Part shown: positions 44,128 through 55,306 of the stretch, in pieces
Layout of the letters: every line of letters begins with the position of its first letter
Numbering within the stretch: the first letter of the stretch is position 1
Assembly: GCF_963082655.1 (NCBI RefSeq)
Contig: NC_081555.1
Location: forward strand, 18,353,437 to 18,417,436
Origin: Stomoxys calcitrans
Lineage: Eukaryota; Arthropoda; Insecta; Diptera; Muscidae
Direction of reading: 5' to 3'
Length of the DNA stretch: 64,000 nt
Translations under genes and position numbers: made by a program
The notes under the pieces: model-generated
What the model saw: only the letters and a program-made list of their open reading frames with translations
The model's database searches: none
What the model was told of the DNA's origin: nothing

Positions 44128-45625
44128 AGGTTAGGTTAGGTTAAAGTGGCAGGCTGCCATCAGACCCACTTAGACGTTTTCGTCCATTGAGATACCACAG
44201 GAACAGAAGTAGGAAGATGCCGCCTTCTAGTTCCTACCGTTGTACCATCCAGATGGCTTTAAAAACCCCAATAACTTGCCAATGTTCACATCCGCTAAAT
44301 CGAACAGGTTTTCAAAGAAATGAGAACCTAAAGTGGAAATCGTTCTGGCTGCTAGTGAAGGACACACACGCAGAAGGTGTTATATAGTCTGTTCTTCTTC
44401 TAAGATGTCTTCAAAGCTTCTGTTAAAGTCGTCATTGGCAACCTTCAGTCTGCCAGCATGTTTTCCGATTAGACAGTGATCTGTCATGACGGACACAATG
44501 ACTGAGGCATCTATTCCAGCCAGTGACAGTAAAGCGGTAGACCTCTTAAAGTCTAGATTAGGCACATCACAGTCACCTCTTTGTGACCATATATCATTCG
44601 TTGTCCTTCGCGCCTGGTCATGAAATCTTAGCTTACATGTCGCTAGAAGCATGTCCACAGATTCCAGTAGTTCCTAGTCTCACAAGGTCGTCCTCTTTTC
44701 AATTCACTGGGATATCTCTGTGGCCCGGCACCCAGAACAGGTGAATTTTGAACTGTTCAGCCATCTCGGTAAGAGATCTGCGACAGTCGAGGGCGGTTTT
44801 TGTGTTCAGAAATACGTTCTCTAGGAATTTAATGGCTGCCTGGCTGTTTGCGGAGATATTTATGCCAATCGTCGTTATGACATTATATTTTAGCCATTCC
44901 TCGCCACTTTTTTAATTGCAAGGATCTCCACTTGATACACACTGCAGTGGTCGGTTAACACTTTCCGATATGACCAGTTTTATATCTTAAGAGTACTCCC
45001 CAAAGCCCAACTGATCGTCTAGGTTGGAACCATACGTAACTCCTATTACCAGGGATATCGTAGTTCCAATCGGTTCTATCAGGTATAGTGGTACAGCACT
45101 TTTTATCAAAAAGCTGCTCAGGTAGGGTGCAATCCACACTGCCTGGAATATGGGATATTGTATCAAGGATAACACACAGATAACACAGAGAGAGCTGCCT
45201 TAGCTTCACGGCAGTGATCGCAGCAATTTGCCTAGCCACAATGTCCAAAGGCATTAGATGTAGCATTTAATTCAGTGCATCAGATGGTGTCCTCCTCAGT
45301 GCAGCTGTGGTGCACAAACAAGCCATCCTTTGGATCCGGTTGAGTATTAAACAGTAGGTGGACTTTTGAAGCGCCGTCCACTAAACCACAACACCATATA
45401 GCATTATAGGTCTGACAACTTCAGTATATACCCGATGCATGATACGCGGTCTAGACCCCCAACTTCCCCAACTTTTGCAAATGGCTCCCTTGCAGGTGTA
45501 TAGGGCAAGAGCTATCTTCTATCCAGAGAAAATAATTATATTGTTAATGGCTATATTCCAAAGTAGAAGCGACAGTACACCTTCTTGAGGAGTTCTCCTG
45601 TTGACCCATCTTTTTTTAAATGCAC
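44128..45625 (-). pseudogene. LINE-B 3' half: RT end, RNase H, C-terminus, 3' UTR
   Basis: Read on the - strand: an RT motif (TPQEGVLSLLLWNIAINNI near 45590-45540), a deletion, RT end (RPIMLYGVVV near 45400), connector (LMLHLMPLDIVARQIAAI ~45266), then RNase H (TDWNYDIPGNRSY; EEWLKYNVITTIGINISANS near 44910-44850; LDCRRSLTEMAEQ, HLFWVPGH). The C-terminal part (FKRSTALLSLAGIDASVIV, MTDHCLIGKHAGRLKV) follows and then a stop. The 3' UTR (44131-44210) ends in taacctaacctaacc and matches the SINE1 tail. Multiple frameshifts are present. Confidence 0.82.
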
Positions 45626-45837
45626 AGATCCCTTTTAGAATGTATATCCTGAACGCATACCGCCACGTAAAAACAGCCAGCCATGGTGGTCACCGTAGCT
45701 GTAGTTGCTCAGGAGGGAGTATAAAAGGTTTTTAATAGACCAAGGGAGAGAATGCAGCAGAGGACTGGGACGAGTATCGCGACGCCCTTGGCAAGTTCTA
45801 AAAGGAGACGAGGAGGGCGATTCCACTCTTCAATATC
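45626..45837. other. Unassigned DNA next to LINE-B
   Basis: A 63-codon - strand frame (45826-45635) may be rearranged LINE-B sequence. No motif was recognised. Confidence 0.35.
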
Positions 45838-46255
45838 TTTCATTTGATACCCATATTTTCCCGATCGGTCAACCTTGATTTTAGGTATATATATAGACTA
45901 TTCCTCCTTCCTGACCATATTCATAATCTACTCCCGAATATCTTTCATTTGAGCCCCATATTGTCATTATCGTCCAATATGGTTATTTGAAGGAGTTTTG
46001 GGGTCGGCTCAACTCCCTAAGTACTTTGACACAAATTTTGATATCAAATTTGTATTCTCTACTTCCGAATATATTTCATTTGAGTCCCATATTGCCTGGA
46101 TTAGTCCACGGTTTTTTTGGGTGGTACTTTTGGGGTAAGCGGGAAAGTCCGACCAAACTGCACAATCTGCGAAAAGTTCAAGGTAATCGGTTCAGCCATT
46201 TTTGAGTCTATACGGAATAAACAAACAAACCGACAGACAATTAAATTTTATGTAT
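45838..46255 (+). repeat. R4 tandem-block repeat, 3' end
   Basis: Units with tttcatttgagccccatatt near 45949 and 46076. The end module 'tttgagtctatacggaataa' with an aacaaacaaaccgacagaca tail is at ~46201-46232. Confidence 0.75.
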
Positions 46256-46645
46256 AAGATTTATTTATTTATTTATGTATTTTTTTTTCATTTAATTATT
46301 TATTTTTTTATTTATTTAATTATTTGTATTTTTTTATTTATTTTTTTTTATTTTATACAATTTTTTCACTTGTACCATTTTAACATTTCCCCATATCGTA
46401 TGTGGTTCGCATAGCTATATAAACCATTCCTGCAAGGCTATTTTATGTGTCGTTATTCACGCGCTTTAACTTTTAAGGTCTTATCTACGTCCTAAATGGA
46501 CAATATCATTTAGAAAAAACAGAATATTAAAGGTACAAAAACAATTGACTATTCTATTCTCGTTTATTTCATTGTACTTCGAAAACATGGAGAAAAAAAA
46601 GTAACAAACAACACTTGGTGTATAGATAAAAATACACATACTTAC
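46256..46645. other. AT-rich DNA with TTTA-rich tract
   Basis: A (TTTA)n-like tract occupies 46258-46360; the remainder is AT-rich and unassigned. Confidence 0.55.
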
Positions 46646-46649
46646 TTAC

Positions 46650-47133
46650 TTTAATTGGCTATGATAGAACATTTGTTCCACTAGCCGAACGTAGAATAGC
46701 GTTCCAAGTGCCTCGATCTTCTGAGCTCATTCTAAAATCTCTGACACCAAGTTTCGAGGTGTTTCCCACCGCTTAATCTTCCCATCGGGTTTTTGCTCTT
46801 CCCGGTTTGCATTTACCACCGTGTATGCCTTCAAAAGACTTCTTTGCTGGAGCTTCTTCATCCATTCTGACAACATGACGTACGCATGAACGCAGCCGTT
46901 GTATTTTCGTGCATGTAACTGTGCTATCGTCGTCATACAGCTCGTGGTTCATACGTCGCCTATATTCTCCATTAACGCAAACTGGTCCATATATTTTACG
47001 CAGAATCTTTCTCTCAAACACTCCAAGCACTGCTTTATCTGCTTTCACAAGTACCCATGCCTCAGAACCATATAACAACACGGGTCTGTTGAGAGGTGGC
47101 CTCGTTTCTAAACAGCTTACTTTATCCAAAGTA
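46650..47133 (-). pseudogene. Non-LTR retrotransposon RT C-terminal fragment
   Basis: The - strand encodes RPVLLYGSEAWVLVKADKAV, VFERKILRKIYGPVCVNGEY, HVVRMDEEAPAKK and RAKTRWED. After a frame change come LGVRDFRMSSEDRGTW and a stop near 46660, with an aagtaagtaag 3' tail. This C-terminus is typical of a widespread arthropod RTE/R4-type LINE; the clade is uncertain. It is 5'-truncated. Confidence 0.75.
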
Positions 47134-47149
47134 GCATCTGATTACCACT

Positions 47150-47466
47150 GGAGGCCACCGTAGCGCAGAGGTTAGCATGTCCAACCATGACGCTGAACGC
47201 CTGGGCTCGAAACCTGGCAGGAACATTAGGAAATTTTTCAGCGGTGGTTATCCCCTCCTAATGCTGGCGACATTTGTGAGGTACTTTGCCATGTAAAAAC
47301 TGCTCCCAAAAGCGGTGTCGCTCTGCAGCACGCCCTGTAGCGGACCCGGCTAAAAAACGGAGGTCCTTGCCATTCAGCTTAAGCTTGAATCGGGCAGCAC
47401 TTATTGATTTGTGAGAAGTTTGCCCCAGTCTTTAACTGAATGTCCATGGGCAAATTTGCATTTTGC
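47150..47466 (+). mobile_element. SINE2, complete copy
   Basis: Starts ggaggccaccgtagcgcaga with A-box-like gtagcgcagaggttagc and B-box-like ggctcgaaacc (about 47213-47223). It ends gggcaaatttgcattttgct. It is the same family as 36864-37173. No clear target duplication was found. Confidence 0.85.
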
Positions 47467-47489
47467 TTGATACGTAAACAAATGATAAT

Positions 47490-47825
47490 GGATAAGAATT
47501 TCTTTATCAGCCTATGGACCGATTGAGACCATTTTGGCACGTATATTGAAGATCATAGGAGATGTCGTTGTGCAAATTTCTGCAAACTCGGATTAAAATT
47601 GCGACCTCTGGAGGCTCCGGAAAACGATATGGGAACTATATCAGATTTTAAACTGTTTCGGATCATATTTAGCACAGATGTTGAAGGTCACAGAAAACGA
47701 CATAGTGCAAAATTTCAGCCAAATGGAATAATAGTTGCGCCCTCTCGAGAATCAAGAGGTCAAATTGGAATATAGGTTTATATGGAAGCTGTATATCAGG
47801 TTCTAGAAGAAGAAGTGGACAGTTC
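47490..47825 (-). repeat. R1 fragment
   Basis: Two diverged inverted R1 units with 'gaccgattgagacc', 'ttgaagatcatag' and 'aggtttatatggaagctgta'. No termini. Confidence 0.65.
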
Positions 47826-47829
47826 CACT

Positions 47830-48905
47830 CTCTATAAGACCCAAATAGCCATGATGAGCAAATACATCCTATTTGGGGGGTTGTTTTGGGGGTGGGACGT
47901 GCACTAGACAGTTGGTCTCGAATGTTGATATCAGATTCGTGGTCTACTCCAAAATACCTTTCATTTGCGCCCCATATTTGCATAGTCGACAAACATGTTC
48001 GGTTTGGGGGTGTTTTGGGCGATGGGGCGGCCATTCAGTGATCTTCTGTGAAAATATATATCAGCTTCGTATTTTACTCTAAATGGGGCTCAAGCCCCAT
48101 TTGCAATGGTCAGGAAATACTTCCCATTTGCGTGGTGTTATGGGTTGGTGGGTTGGCCCCATAGAAACTTTTTCTCGAATATTGATATCAGATTCGTGGG
48201 GTACTTCCAAAGACATTTCGTTTGAGCCCTATATTGCTATGCTTGTAAATTTGAAGGGGTGGCCCCCAAAGCATTTGGTTCCACATTTGGATATCATATA
48301 CGTATTCTACACTCAAGTACCTTCTATTTGAGCCACACATTGCGATGGTCAGTAAATAAGTCCTATTTGGCAGTGTTTTTAGGGATGGGCGGCCCACCCA
48401 ACACTTGGTCGCACATTTTGAAGTCCCATATTGCCATGGTCGGTAAATATGTCAGATTTGGCGGTGGTTTGGGGAGTTCCTCCAAAGTCTTGGTCCCAAA
48501 TTTGGGTATCAGATTCGTATTCAACTCTTAAATACCTTTCATTTGAGTCCCATATTGTGGTGATTGGTCTATATATATATTTGGTAGGTTTTGGGGTTGG
48601 AGCGTCCCCCTAGGTACCCCATCCGAAATTTGGATACCAAATTTTTGTTTTAGGTAACTATTAGAGAGCACACAAAATTTCGCTTAAATCGCACCAACCA
48701 TCTCCGAGATCTGGAGTTTCTGAAAATAAGGGTAAGGGGGAGGGCCCCCACCCCCCCTTCGGATATCAAAAAATTGTTGTACCCTATTTTCACCACGGGA
48801 TCATTATGCACCATCTGTGAAAATTTCAAGAAAGTCGTTTCAGCCGTTTTTGAGTCTATACGAAACAGACAAACAAACAAACCAACAAACAACCATTTTG
48901 TCAGA
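47830..48905 (+). repeat. R4 tandem-block repeat, long copy
   Basis: At least five units (tttcatttgcgccccatat at ~47959, tttcgtttgagccctatat ~48217, tatttgagccacacattg ~48327, tttcatttgagtcccatat ~48537). The end region contains 'cacacaaaatttcgcttaaa', 'ccatctccgagatctgga', and 'tttttgagtctatacgaaac' with an acaaacaaacaaacc tail at ~48867-48892. The tail matches 59790-60000 in reverse. Confidence 0.78.
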
Positions 48906-49964
48906 TTTTTCCTTCCTTAAAAATTATTTAAACTGGATCGAATTTGATTGATTCGGAATATTTTATTTACTTTCTTCGTTTATTTCTCTTTTGCGTAACT
49001 TTAGTTTATAAACTTTTTGCTCAGTGTAATTGCCCACAAAATCTCAACAAAGACCATATATAGCACATTTCGTGTGTATTTTGCCAGCAACAAAACGCAA
49101 ATACATCACAATCACAACATACCACTACCACTACCACACTGCTACGACTACAGACTTGGTTACACCACTAGAGCACATTAGTGCCCTTTTGGCTAACAAA
49201 TTGTAGCGGAAAATGTTTATCTTTCCATTGGTGGGGTTGGCGTTGTTTTGGTGATGGGAGTGGGTGAATGAAGTTAGTTTTACATAAATGCTAGTTTTTA
49301 AGGTTTCCTGATTGTTGTTTGTTTACTCTTTGTTCTTGGCTTTGCGGGCGATGACAAATGGGGAATACGAGTAGCAGCAACAAACAACGGAATGGACCAA
49401 CTTTATCATGGCATCAAGTTTTTAGTCCTTTACGCCTTTGCCCTCCACTCATTTTAAATGTTTAGCAACATCATTTATGTGTGCTTGTTAGAAGGGGGGG
49501 TGAGGGGGGACATGAAGCCAAAGAGCAAAAGGATAAATCCTGGCAGCAAGCAATTGGAAGTCTGATTTTGATTTAATGCTGTCAAAAGGCAAACATGCAT
49601 AACTGTTTCTAGCCCTCTCTCTCTCTCTAGCCATGTTTATTTATTCCATGATAGATACACACTTATGTAGGTGCCAAAGGTCTCCTTAAAGGCCAAAGCT
49701 GAATAAAGAGAAAACTTAAGCATATATTGGCAACTAAACCCTTAAACCTAATAAATTCTAAAATACTAACCACATATGGTTATTATTGTCCATTGATGTT
49801 TGATAGTTGTTGAGCTTAAGAATGAAGTCAAAGTGTGGCCTTTTTAATGAATCACCGGAGTATTGATAAAGAAACTCACCCATATTGGATTTAAGGTTAT
49901 CATCCTTTTAGTGGCCAAAAGGTGCTTATTTAGGGATTAAATAAATAAGAGAACCAAATGTCGT
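48906..49964. other. Single-copy-looking DNA without recognised features
   Basis: Moderately AT-rich with short runs (ccactaccactaccac near 49125, a G-run near 49494, a (CT)n near 49616). It differs from its neighbours in lacking any repeat family. No ORF of note and no splice-bounded exon was recognised. Confidence 0.5.
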
Positions 49965-50038
49965 ACAAAATATCATCCAAATCCGATAAGAATAGCGCCC
50001 TCTAGAAACGCCAAGAGTCAATTATGAAACAGATCATA
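49965..50038 (-). repeat. R1 repeat, part left of SINE1
   Basis: 'aaatatcatccaaatccgat' and 'gcgccctctagaaacgcc' belong to an R1 unit cut by SINE1. Confidence 0.65.
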
Positions 50039-50190
50039 GGTTAGGTAAGAGTGGCAGTCCTTTACAGGCTCACTTAGACAATTTTAAGTCCATTGTGATA
50101 CCACAGTAGCGACAAACCAAGGTTCCTGGCGGGAATCGAACCCACGACCCCTGTACTGATAATCCAAGCACGCTAGCAACTCAGTCAAAT
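50039..50190 (-). mobile_element. SINE1, tRNA-derived, inverted copy
   Basis: On the - strand: tRNA-like head with B-box gtgggttcgattcccgcc (about 50135-50118), then tggtatcacaatggacttaa and gtctaagtgagcctgtaaag. It ends cttacctaacctat. The tail matches LINE-B. A short duplication (atcat) may flank it at ~50034 and ~50188. Confidence 0.85.
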
Positions 50191-51080
50191 CATATTAGAA
50201 GATCGGCTTAGATGAGTGCTATACCAGATTATGAATCAAAGTGAATCATACTTGATGCAGATATAGAAGGTCATCAGAGAAGTCTTTGTGCAAAATTTCA
50301 TTTTAATCAGCTAAGAATTGCGCCCTCTAGAGGCTCAAAAATTCATATCGGAAGGTCGGTTTATATGGTACAGATTCAATGTCTGTCATAAGGGAAGTTA
50401 TTGTGCAAAATTTCAGCCATATCGTATAAGAATTGCACCCGCTAGAGGCTCAAAAGTTCAAATCAGGAGATCGGTTTATATGACGGCTACATCAGGTTAA
50501 TGACCGATGCAGATCATATTTAGCACAGTTATTGAAGGTCATGAGTCGTGGTGCAAAATTTTAACCAAATCGAATTAGAGTCTCAAAAGTTCAAATCAGG
50601 AGATCGGTTTATATGGCGGCTTCATCAGGTTATAGACCGATTTAGATCATACTTAGCACAGATATTTAAGGTCATATAAGAATTGTGCCATCTAGAGGCA
50701 AAAAAATTTCTGATTGGGAGATCGGTTTATATGGCAGCTATATCATATGATAGACCGATTTGAATCATACTTATCACAGATATTGAAGGCCTTGAAAAAA
50801 GTTGTCGTGCAAAATTTCAGCCAAATCGTATAAGGATTGCGCCCTCTAGAGGCTCAAAAAGTCAGATTGGGAGATCGGTTTATATGGCGGCCATATCAGG
50901 TTATGGACCGACTTGGATCATACTTGGAACAGATATTTGAGGTCATGAGAAGAGAAACCGTCGTGCAAAATTTTATAAAAGTCGGATAATAATTGCGCCC
51001 TCTAGCGGCTCATTAAATCAATCGGGAAACAACTGTGAATCGGGTTTGTACATTTTTGGCACAGTTACTAGAAGTCAAGC
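50191..51080 (-). repeat. R1 dispersed repeat, inverted copy
   Basis: Six units with 'agatcggtttatatggcggc' (50347, 50468, 50598, 50722, 50874 and neighbours) and 'gaattgcgccctctagaggc'. The terminus is missing. Confidence 0.78.
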
Positions 51081-52110
51081 AAAACACCGGGGCGGGTCAA
51101 ACTTTGTATACCCACCAACTCGGGTATATATAAAAACATAAAAAAATACGTAATTTATGCCCCCATAGCAGCTAAATCGAAATATGGTCCGATTTAGACC
51201 AAATTCGGCACGGACATTGAGTGGTCTAGTGGTCTACAAGTCATTGTTCAATTTTGTAGATCAAAATATTGGTCTTTTTGGTAGCCATATCTAAATAAAG
51301 GCCGATCTGAACCACTATCGACACGGATAAGTCACTGTCCCAAATTTCAGCGAAATGGGATTATAAATGTGCCTTTTATGGGGCCAAGACGTTAAATCGA
51401 GAGATCGGTCTATATGAAAGCTTTATCCTAATCTGGACCGATCTAAGCCAAGTTGAAGAAGGATGTCGAAGGGTCTGGCACAACTCACTGTCCCAAATTT
51501 CGGCGAAATCGGAAAATAAATGCGTCTTTTATGGGCCCAAAACCTTAAATCGAGAGATCGATCTATATGGCAACTATATCCAAATCTGAACCGATCTGAG
51601 CCAAATTGAAGAAGGATGTCGAAGGGCCTTACACAACTCACTGTCCTAAATTTTGGCGCCTTTTATGTGCCCAATACCATAAATCGGTCTACATAGCAGC
51701 TATATCCAAATCTGGACCGATCGGGGACAAATTTAAAAAAAAAATTGACTGGCCTAACACACTGTCTCAAATTCCAGCTAAATCGGATAATAAATATGGT
51801 TTTTATGGACCAAAAACCATAAATCGGCGGATCGGTCTATATGGGGTCTATATCAAGATATAGTCCGATATAGCTTATCTTCGCTTGCTTTGGACAAAGA
51901 AAGAAATCTCTGCGAAGTTTCAGCTCAATATCTCTATTTTTAAAGACTGTAGCATGATTTCAACAGACAGACGGACGGACATGGCTAGATCGTGTCAGAT
52001 TTTTACGACCATCTATATATATATTTTATAGAGTCGGAAATAGATATTTCAATGTGTTGCAAATGGAATGACAAAATGAATATCCCCCATCCCTCGGAGG
52101 TGGGTATAAC
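51081..52110 (-). repeat. R3 dispersed repeat, inverted copy
   Basis: It starts at 'gtatacccaccaactcgggta' and contains units with 'gatcggtctatatggcaact' and 'cactgtcccaaatttcggcg'. It ends with the agacagacggacggacatgg module (51966-51985) and a head of 'atgaatatcccccatccctc'. Confidence 0.78.
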
Positions 52111-52189
52111 AAAACAAAATACCTCAGCTCATTGTTTCGATGTGTTAATGACGGAATAACGATTATGCTATACTCTTGTGGCGAGTATA

Positions 52190-52795
52190 ACAAGTAAAAG
52201 CGTGCTAAGTTCGGCCGGGCTGAATCTTTGGAACCCACCACCAGGGATTCTGCTAAAATTCTGCTATATCTTGTTATAGACCGAATTGGACCGTACTTGG
52301 CGCAGTTGTTGCGGAGTCATAACAGAATAGCCAAATCGGAAAAAAATCGCGGCTTGTTAGGCCTCGAAAAGTCAAATCGAGAGATTGGTTTATTTGGGAG
52401 CTATAACGATTTAAACCGTACTTAGCACAGTTGTTGGGAGAACACCATGTACAAAAATTCAGCCAAACCGAATGAAAATTGGGGCTTCCAGGGGTCCAAG
52501 AAGTCAAATCGGGTCATCGGTTTATAGGGGAGCTATATCCAAATCAGAACCGATATGGCCCATTTGCAATCCCTAACGACCTTCATCAATACAAGGTATC
52601 TGTGCAAAATTTCAAGTGGGTAGCTCTACGCGTTCGACCGCTATTGTGATTTCGACAAACGGACGGGCGGACATGGTTCAGAATTTCGAGACGATCAATA
52701 ATATTTATACTTTATGGGGTCCTAGATCAAGATATCGAGGTGTTACAAACGGAATGTCTAGATTAGTATACCCCCATCCTATGGGGGTGGGTATA
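52190..52795 (-). repeat. R1 variant, short inverted copy
   Basis: It starts with the inverted terminus acaagtaaaagcgtgctaag and hairpin ttcggccgggctgaa (~52211). It has two to three units and ends at 'tatacccccatcctatgggg'. Confidence 0.78.
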
Positions 52796-52819
52796 AATAT
52801 ATTGGATTGGCACAACCCT

Positions 52820-53632
52820 GTTTTTATATCCTCCACCACAGATTGGGGGTATACTAATTTCGTCATTCTGTTTGTAACTCCTCGAAATATGCGTGTGAGA
52901 CCCCATAAAGTATATAAATTCTTGATCGTCGCGACATTTTATGTCGATCTAGCCATGTCCGTCCGTCTGTCCGTCGAAACCACGCTAACTTTCGATGGAG
53001 TAAAGCTAGCCACTTGAAATTTTGCACAATTACTTCTGATTAGTGTAGGTCGGTTGTGATTGTAAATGGGTCATATGGGTCCATGTTTTAATATAGCTGC
53101 CATATAAACCGATCTTGGATCTTGACTTCTTGAGCCTCTAGAGGGCGCAATTCTCGTTCGACTTGACTGAAATTTCGTACGTAGTGTTTTGGTATCATTT
53201 CCAAGAACTGTGCTAAGTATGATTCAAATCGGTATAAAATCTGGTATAGCTGTCATATAAACCGAGCCAATAGAGGACGCAATTCTCATCGGATTTGGCT
53301 GAAGTTTTGCATGAGGTGTTTTGTTATGACTTCCAATGCCAAATCATCCGATTTGGCAGACATTTTGTATAACAACTTCTCTCATGACCATCAACATACG
53401 TGTTTTATATGGTCTGAATCGATCAATAGTTTAATACAGCTCCCATATAAACCGATCTCCCGATTTTACTTCTTGAGCCCCTACAAGGCGGAATTCTTAT
53501 CCGAATGGACTGAAATATTACACAATAACTTCTAAAATGTTTAGCATTCCATTCATTTATGGTCCGAAATCGGACAATAACTTGATATAGCTCCAATAGC
53601 GTAACAGTTCTTAGTCAATATTCCTTTTTGGC
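52820..53632 (+). repeat. R1 dispersed repeat, 3'-truncated copy
   Basis: Head 'tatatcctccaccacagatt' at ~52824, then the gtccgtccgtctgtccgtcg module (~52958). R1 units follow to 'ttcctttttggcctaaaaaa', just short of the terminal inverted repeat and hairpin. Confidence 0.8.
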
Positions 53633-54105
53633 CTAAAAAACTTATTTATTGGTAGACATCTGTGGGTGATTTTATTTATTAAAAAAACGCACCATTTGGT
53701 TTTAAATCAAAATGTATTCAAAAATTCATTTGAAAGGGTAAGCAGACTGCAGTTTCTGGCATACCATTTGTCTTCGTCAGCGGCCAGACAAAAATAGTCT
53801 AAATGAGAAAACAATATTGCTTATAACTTCGAAGAAAGCTGTCAGTAATAATTTTGAACACATTTTGAATATCATACAGCTCCACTATTTCATTATTATC
53901 ATTATTATGTTGTCATTAAAAAAATTCATTACAATTTTTTCTTTAGAAAAAAATTCATAAAAATTTTTTCGTTAGAAAAAATTTGTTAGTGGGGACTGGG
54001 TCTGAGCAAAACACCTTTAAATTTTATTTAGAAAGAAAACCTATTGAAGTTGTGCCTGGAAAAAAAATGTTCCAATTTTGTCTTTAAGAAATTAATTTTC
54101 TTTTT
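53633..54105. other. AT-rich DNA without recognised features
   Basis: Low-complexity AT-rich DNA with repeated aaaaattcattaaaatt-like motifs near 53920-53990. No gene was seen. Confidence 0.5.
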
Positions 54106-54296
54106 TTTAATTCGAGAGAGCGATATCTCTCTAAGGAGACGTTTTTACATCGGTAAATAGCTAACAATTGTCGCTATCATAAGGAAGATATAACCGCAGT
54201 TGGATATTTTATCTGAAGTTCTTGCCATAATTCGAAATCAGGCTTTCAGCGTTATAGGCAGACTTGCGAACCACTGTGACACGGTGGCCTCCGACC
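54106..54296 (-). mobile_element. SINE2, diverged 5' portion
   Basis: On the - strand it begins ggaggccaccgtgtcacagt and continues through 'gtctgcctataacgctgaaa' and 'cgatgtaaaaacgtctcctt' to 'gagatatcgctctctcg'. It matches the first ~180 bp of SINE2 with many substitutions. The 3' half is missing. Confidence 0.72.
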
Positions 54297-54299
54297 CAC

Positions 54300-54905
54300 A
54301 CTAATAACAACAAGAAGTCAAGTCCCCAGATCTGTTTATATGACAGCTATATTAGGTTATGAACCGATTTGAACCATACTTGGCACAGTTGTTGAATATC
54401 ATAAAAAAACTCGTCGTGCAAAATTTCATCTCAATCGGATAAGAATTGCGCACTCTAGAGACCCAAGAAGTTAAGACCCAAGATCGGTTTATGTGGCAGC
54501 TTTATCAGGTTATGGACCAATTTGAACCATACTTGGCACAGTTGTTGGATATCATAACAAAACATGTCGTGCAAAATTTCATCTCAATCGGAAAAGAATT
54601 GCGTACTCTAGAGGCTCAAGAAGTCTAGACCCAAGATCGGTTTATATGGCAGCTATATCAAAACATGGACCGATATGGCCCATTTAGAATACCGACCTAT
54701 ACTAATAAGAAGTATTTGTGCAAAATTTCAAGCGGCTAGCTTTACTCCTTCGGAAGTTAGCGTGCTTTCGACAGACAGACGGACGGACATGGCTAGATCG
54801 ACATAAAATGTCGCGACGATCAAGAATATATATACTTTATGAGGTCTCAGACGAATATTTCGAGTAGTTACAAACAGAATGACGAAAATTTTGTGCGCAT
54901 TGCAC
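54300..54905 (-). repeat. R1 dispersed repeat, inverted copy
   Basis: Three units with 'aagaattgcgcactctagag' and 'gatcggtttatatggcagct'. The agacagacggacggacatgg module is at ~54773-54792. The head is cut by the MITE at 54912. Confidence 0.82.
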
Positions 54906-54911
54906 AATATA

Positions 54912-55150
54912 TTGGGTTGCCCAAAAAGTAATTGCGGATTTTTTAAAAGAAAGTAAATGCATTTTTAATAAAACTTAGAATGAACTTTAATCAAATATAC
55001 TTTTTTTTACACTTTTTTTTCTAAAGCAAGCTAAAAGTAACAGCTGATAACTTACAGAAGAAAGAATGCTATTACAGAGTCACAAGCTGTGAAAAAATTT
55101 TTCAACGCCGACTATATGAAAAATCCGTAATTACTTTTTGGGCAACCCAA
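54912..55150 (-). mobile_element. Mariner-like MITE upstream of ankyrin gene
   Basis: Same family and orientation as 1306-1540: it starts ttgggttgcccaaaaagtaa and ends ttgggcaacccaa. It is flanked by TA at 54910-54911 and 55151-55152. It ends about 110 bp upstream of the predicted TATA box of the ankyrin-repeat gene. Confidence 0.9.
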
Positions 55151-55228
55151 TAGAAGAACTGCTGAGAGTGTTTGTGCCTGTGTGCGTCTGTGTGCATTGT
55201 TTGTGTAAAGAAATATCTTTCGTTGGGT

Positions 55229-55271
55229 GGGTATTGCCCGCGTTCAATTATTACTTTTGAGCATATAAATA
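55229..55271 (+). promoter_or_regulatory. Candidate promoter of ankyrin-repeat gene
   Basis: TATAAATA at 55264-55271 lies 36 bp before the ATG, so transcription would start just before the coding region, giving a very short leader. An imperfect palindrome gggtattgccc at 55229-55239 loosely resembles an NF-kappaB-type site but misses the consensus at two positions. Both are readings from sequence only. Confidence 0.4.
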
Positions 55272-55306
55272 ACCGCTTCATTCTTTATTATTCTAACAAC
55301 GACACA

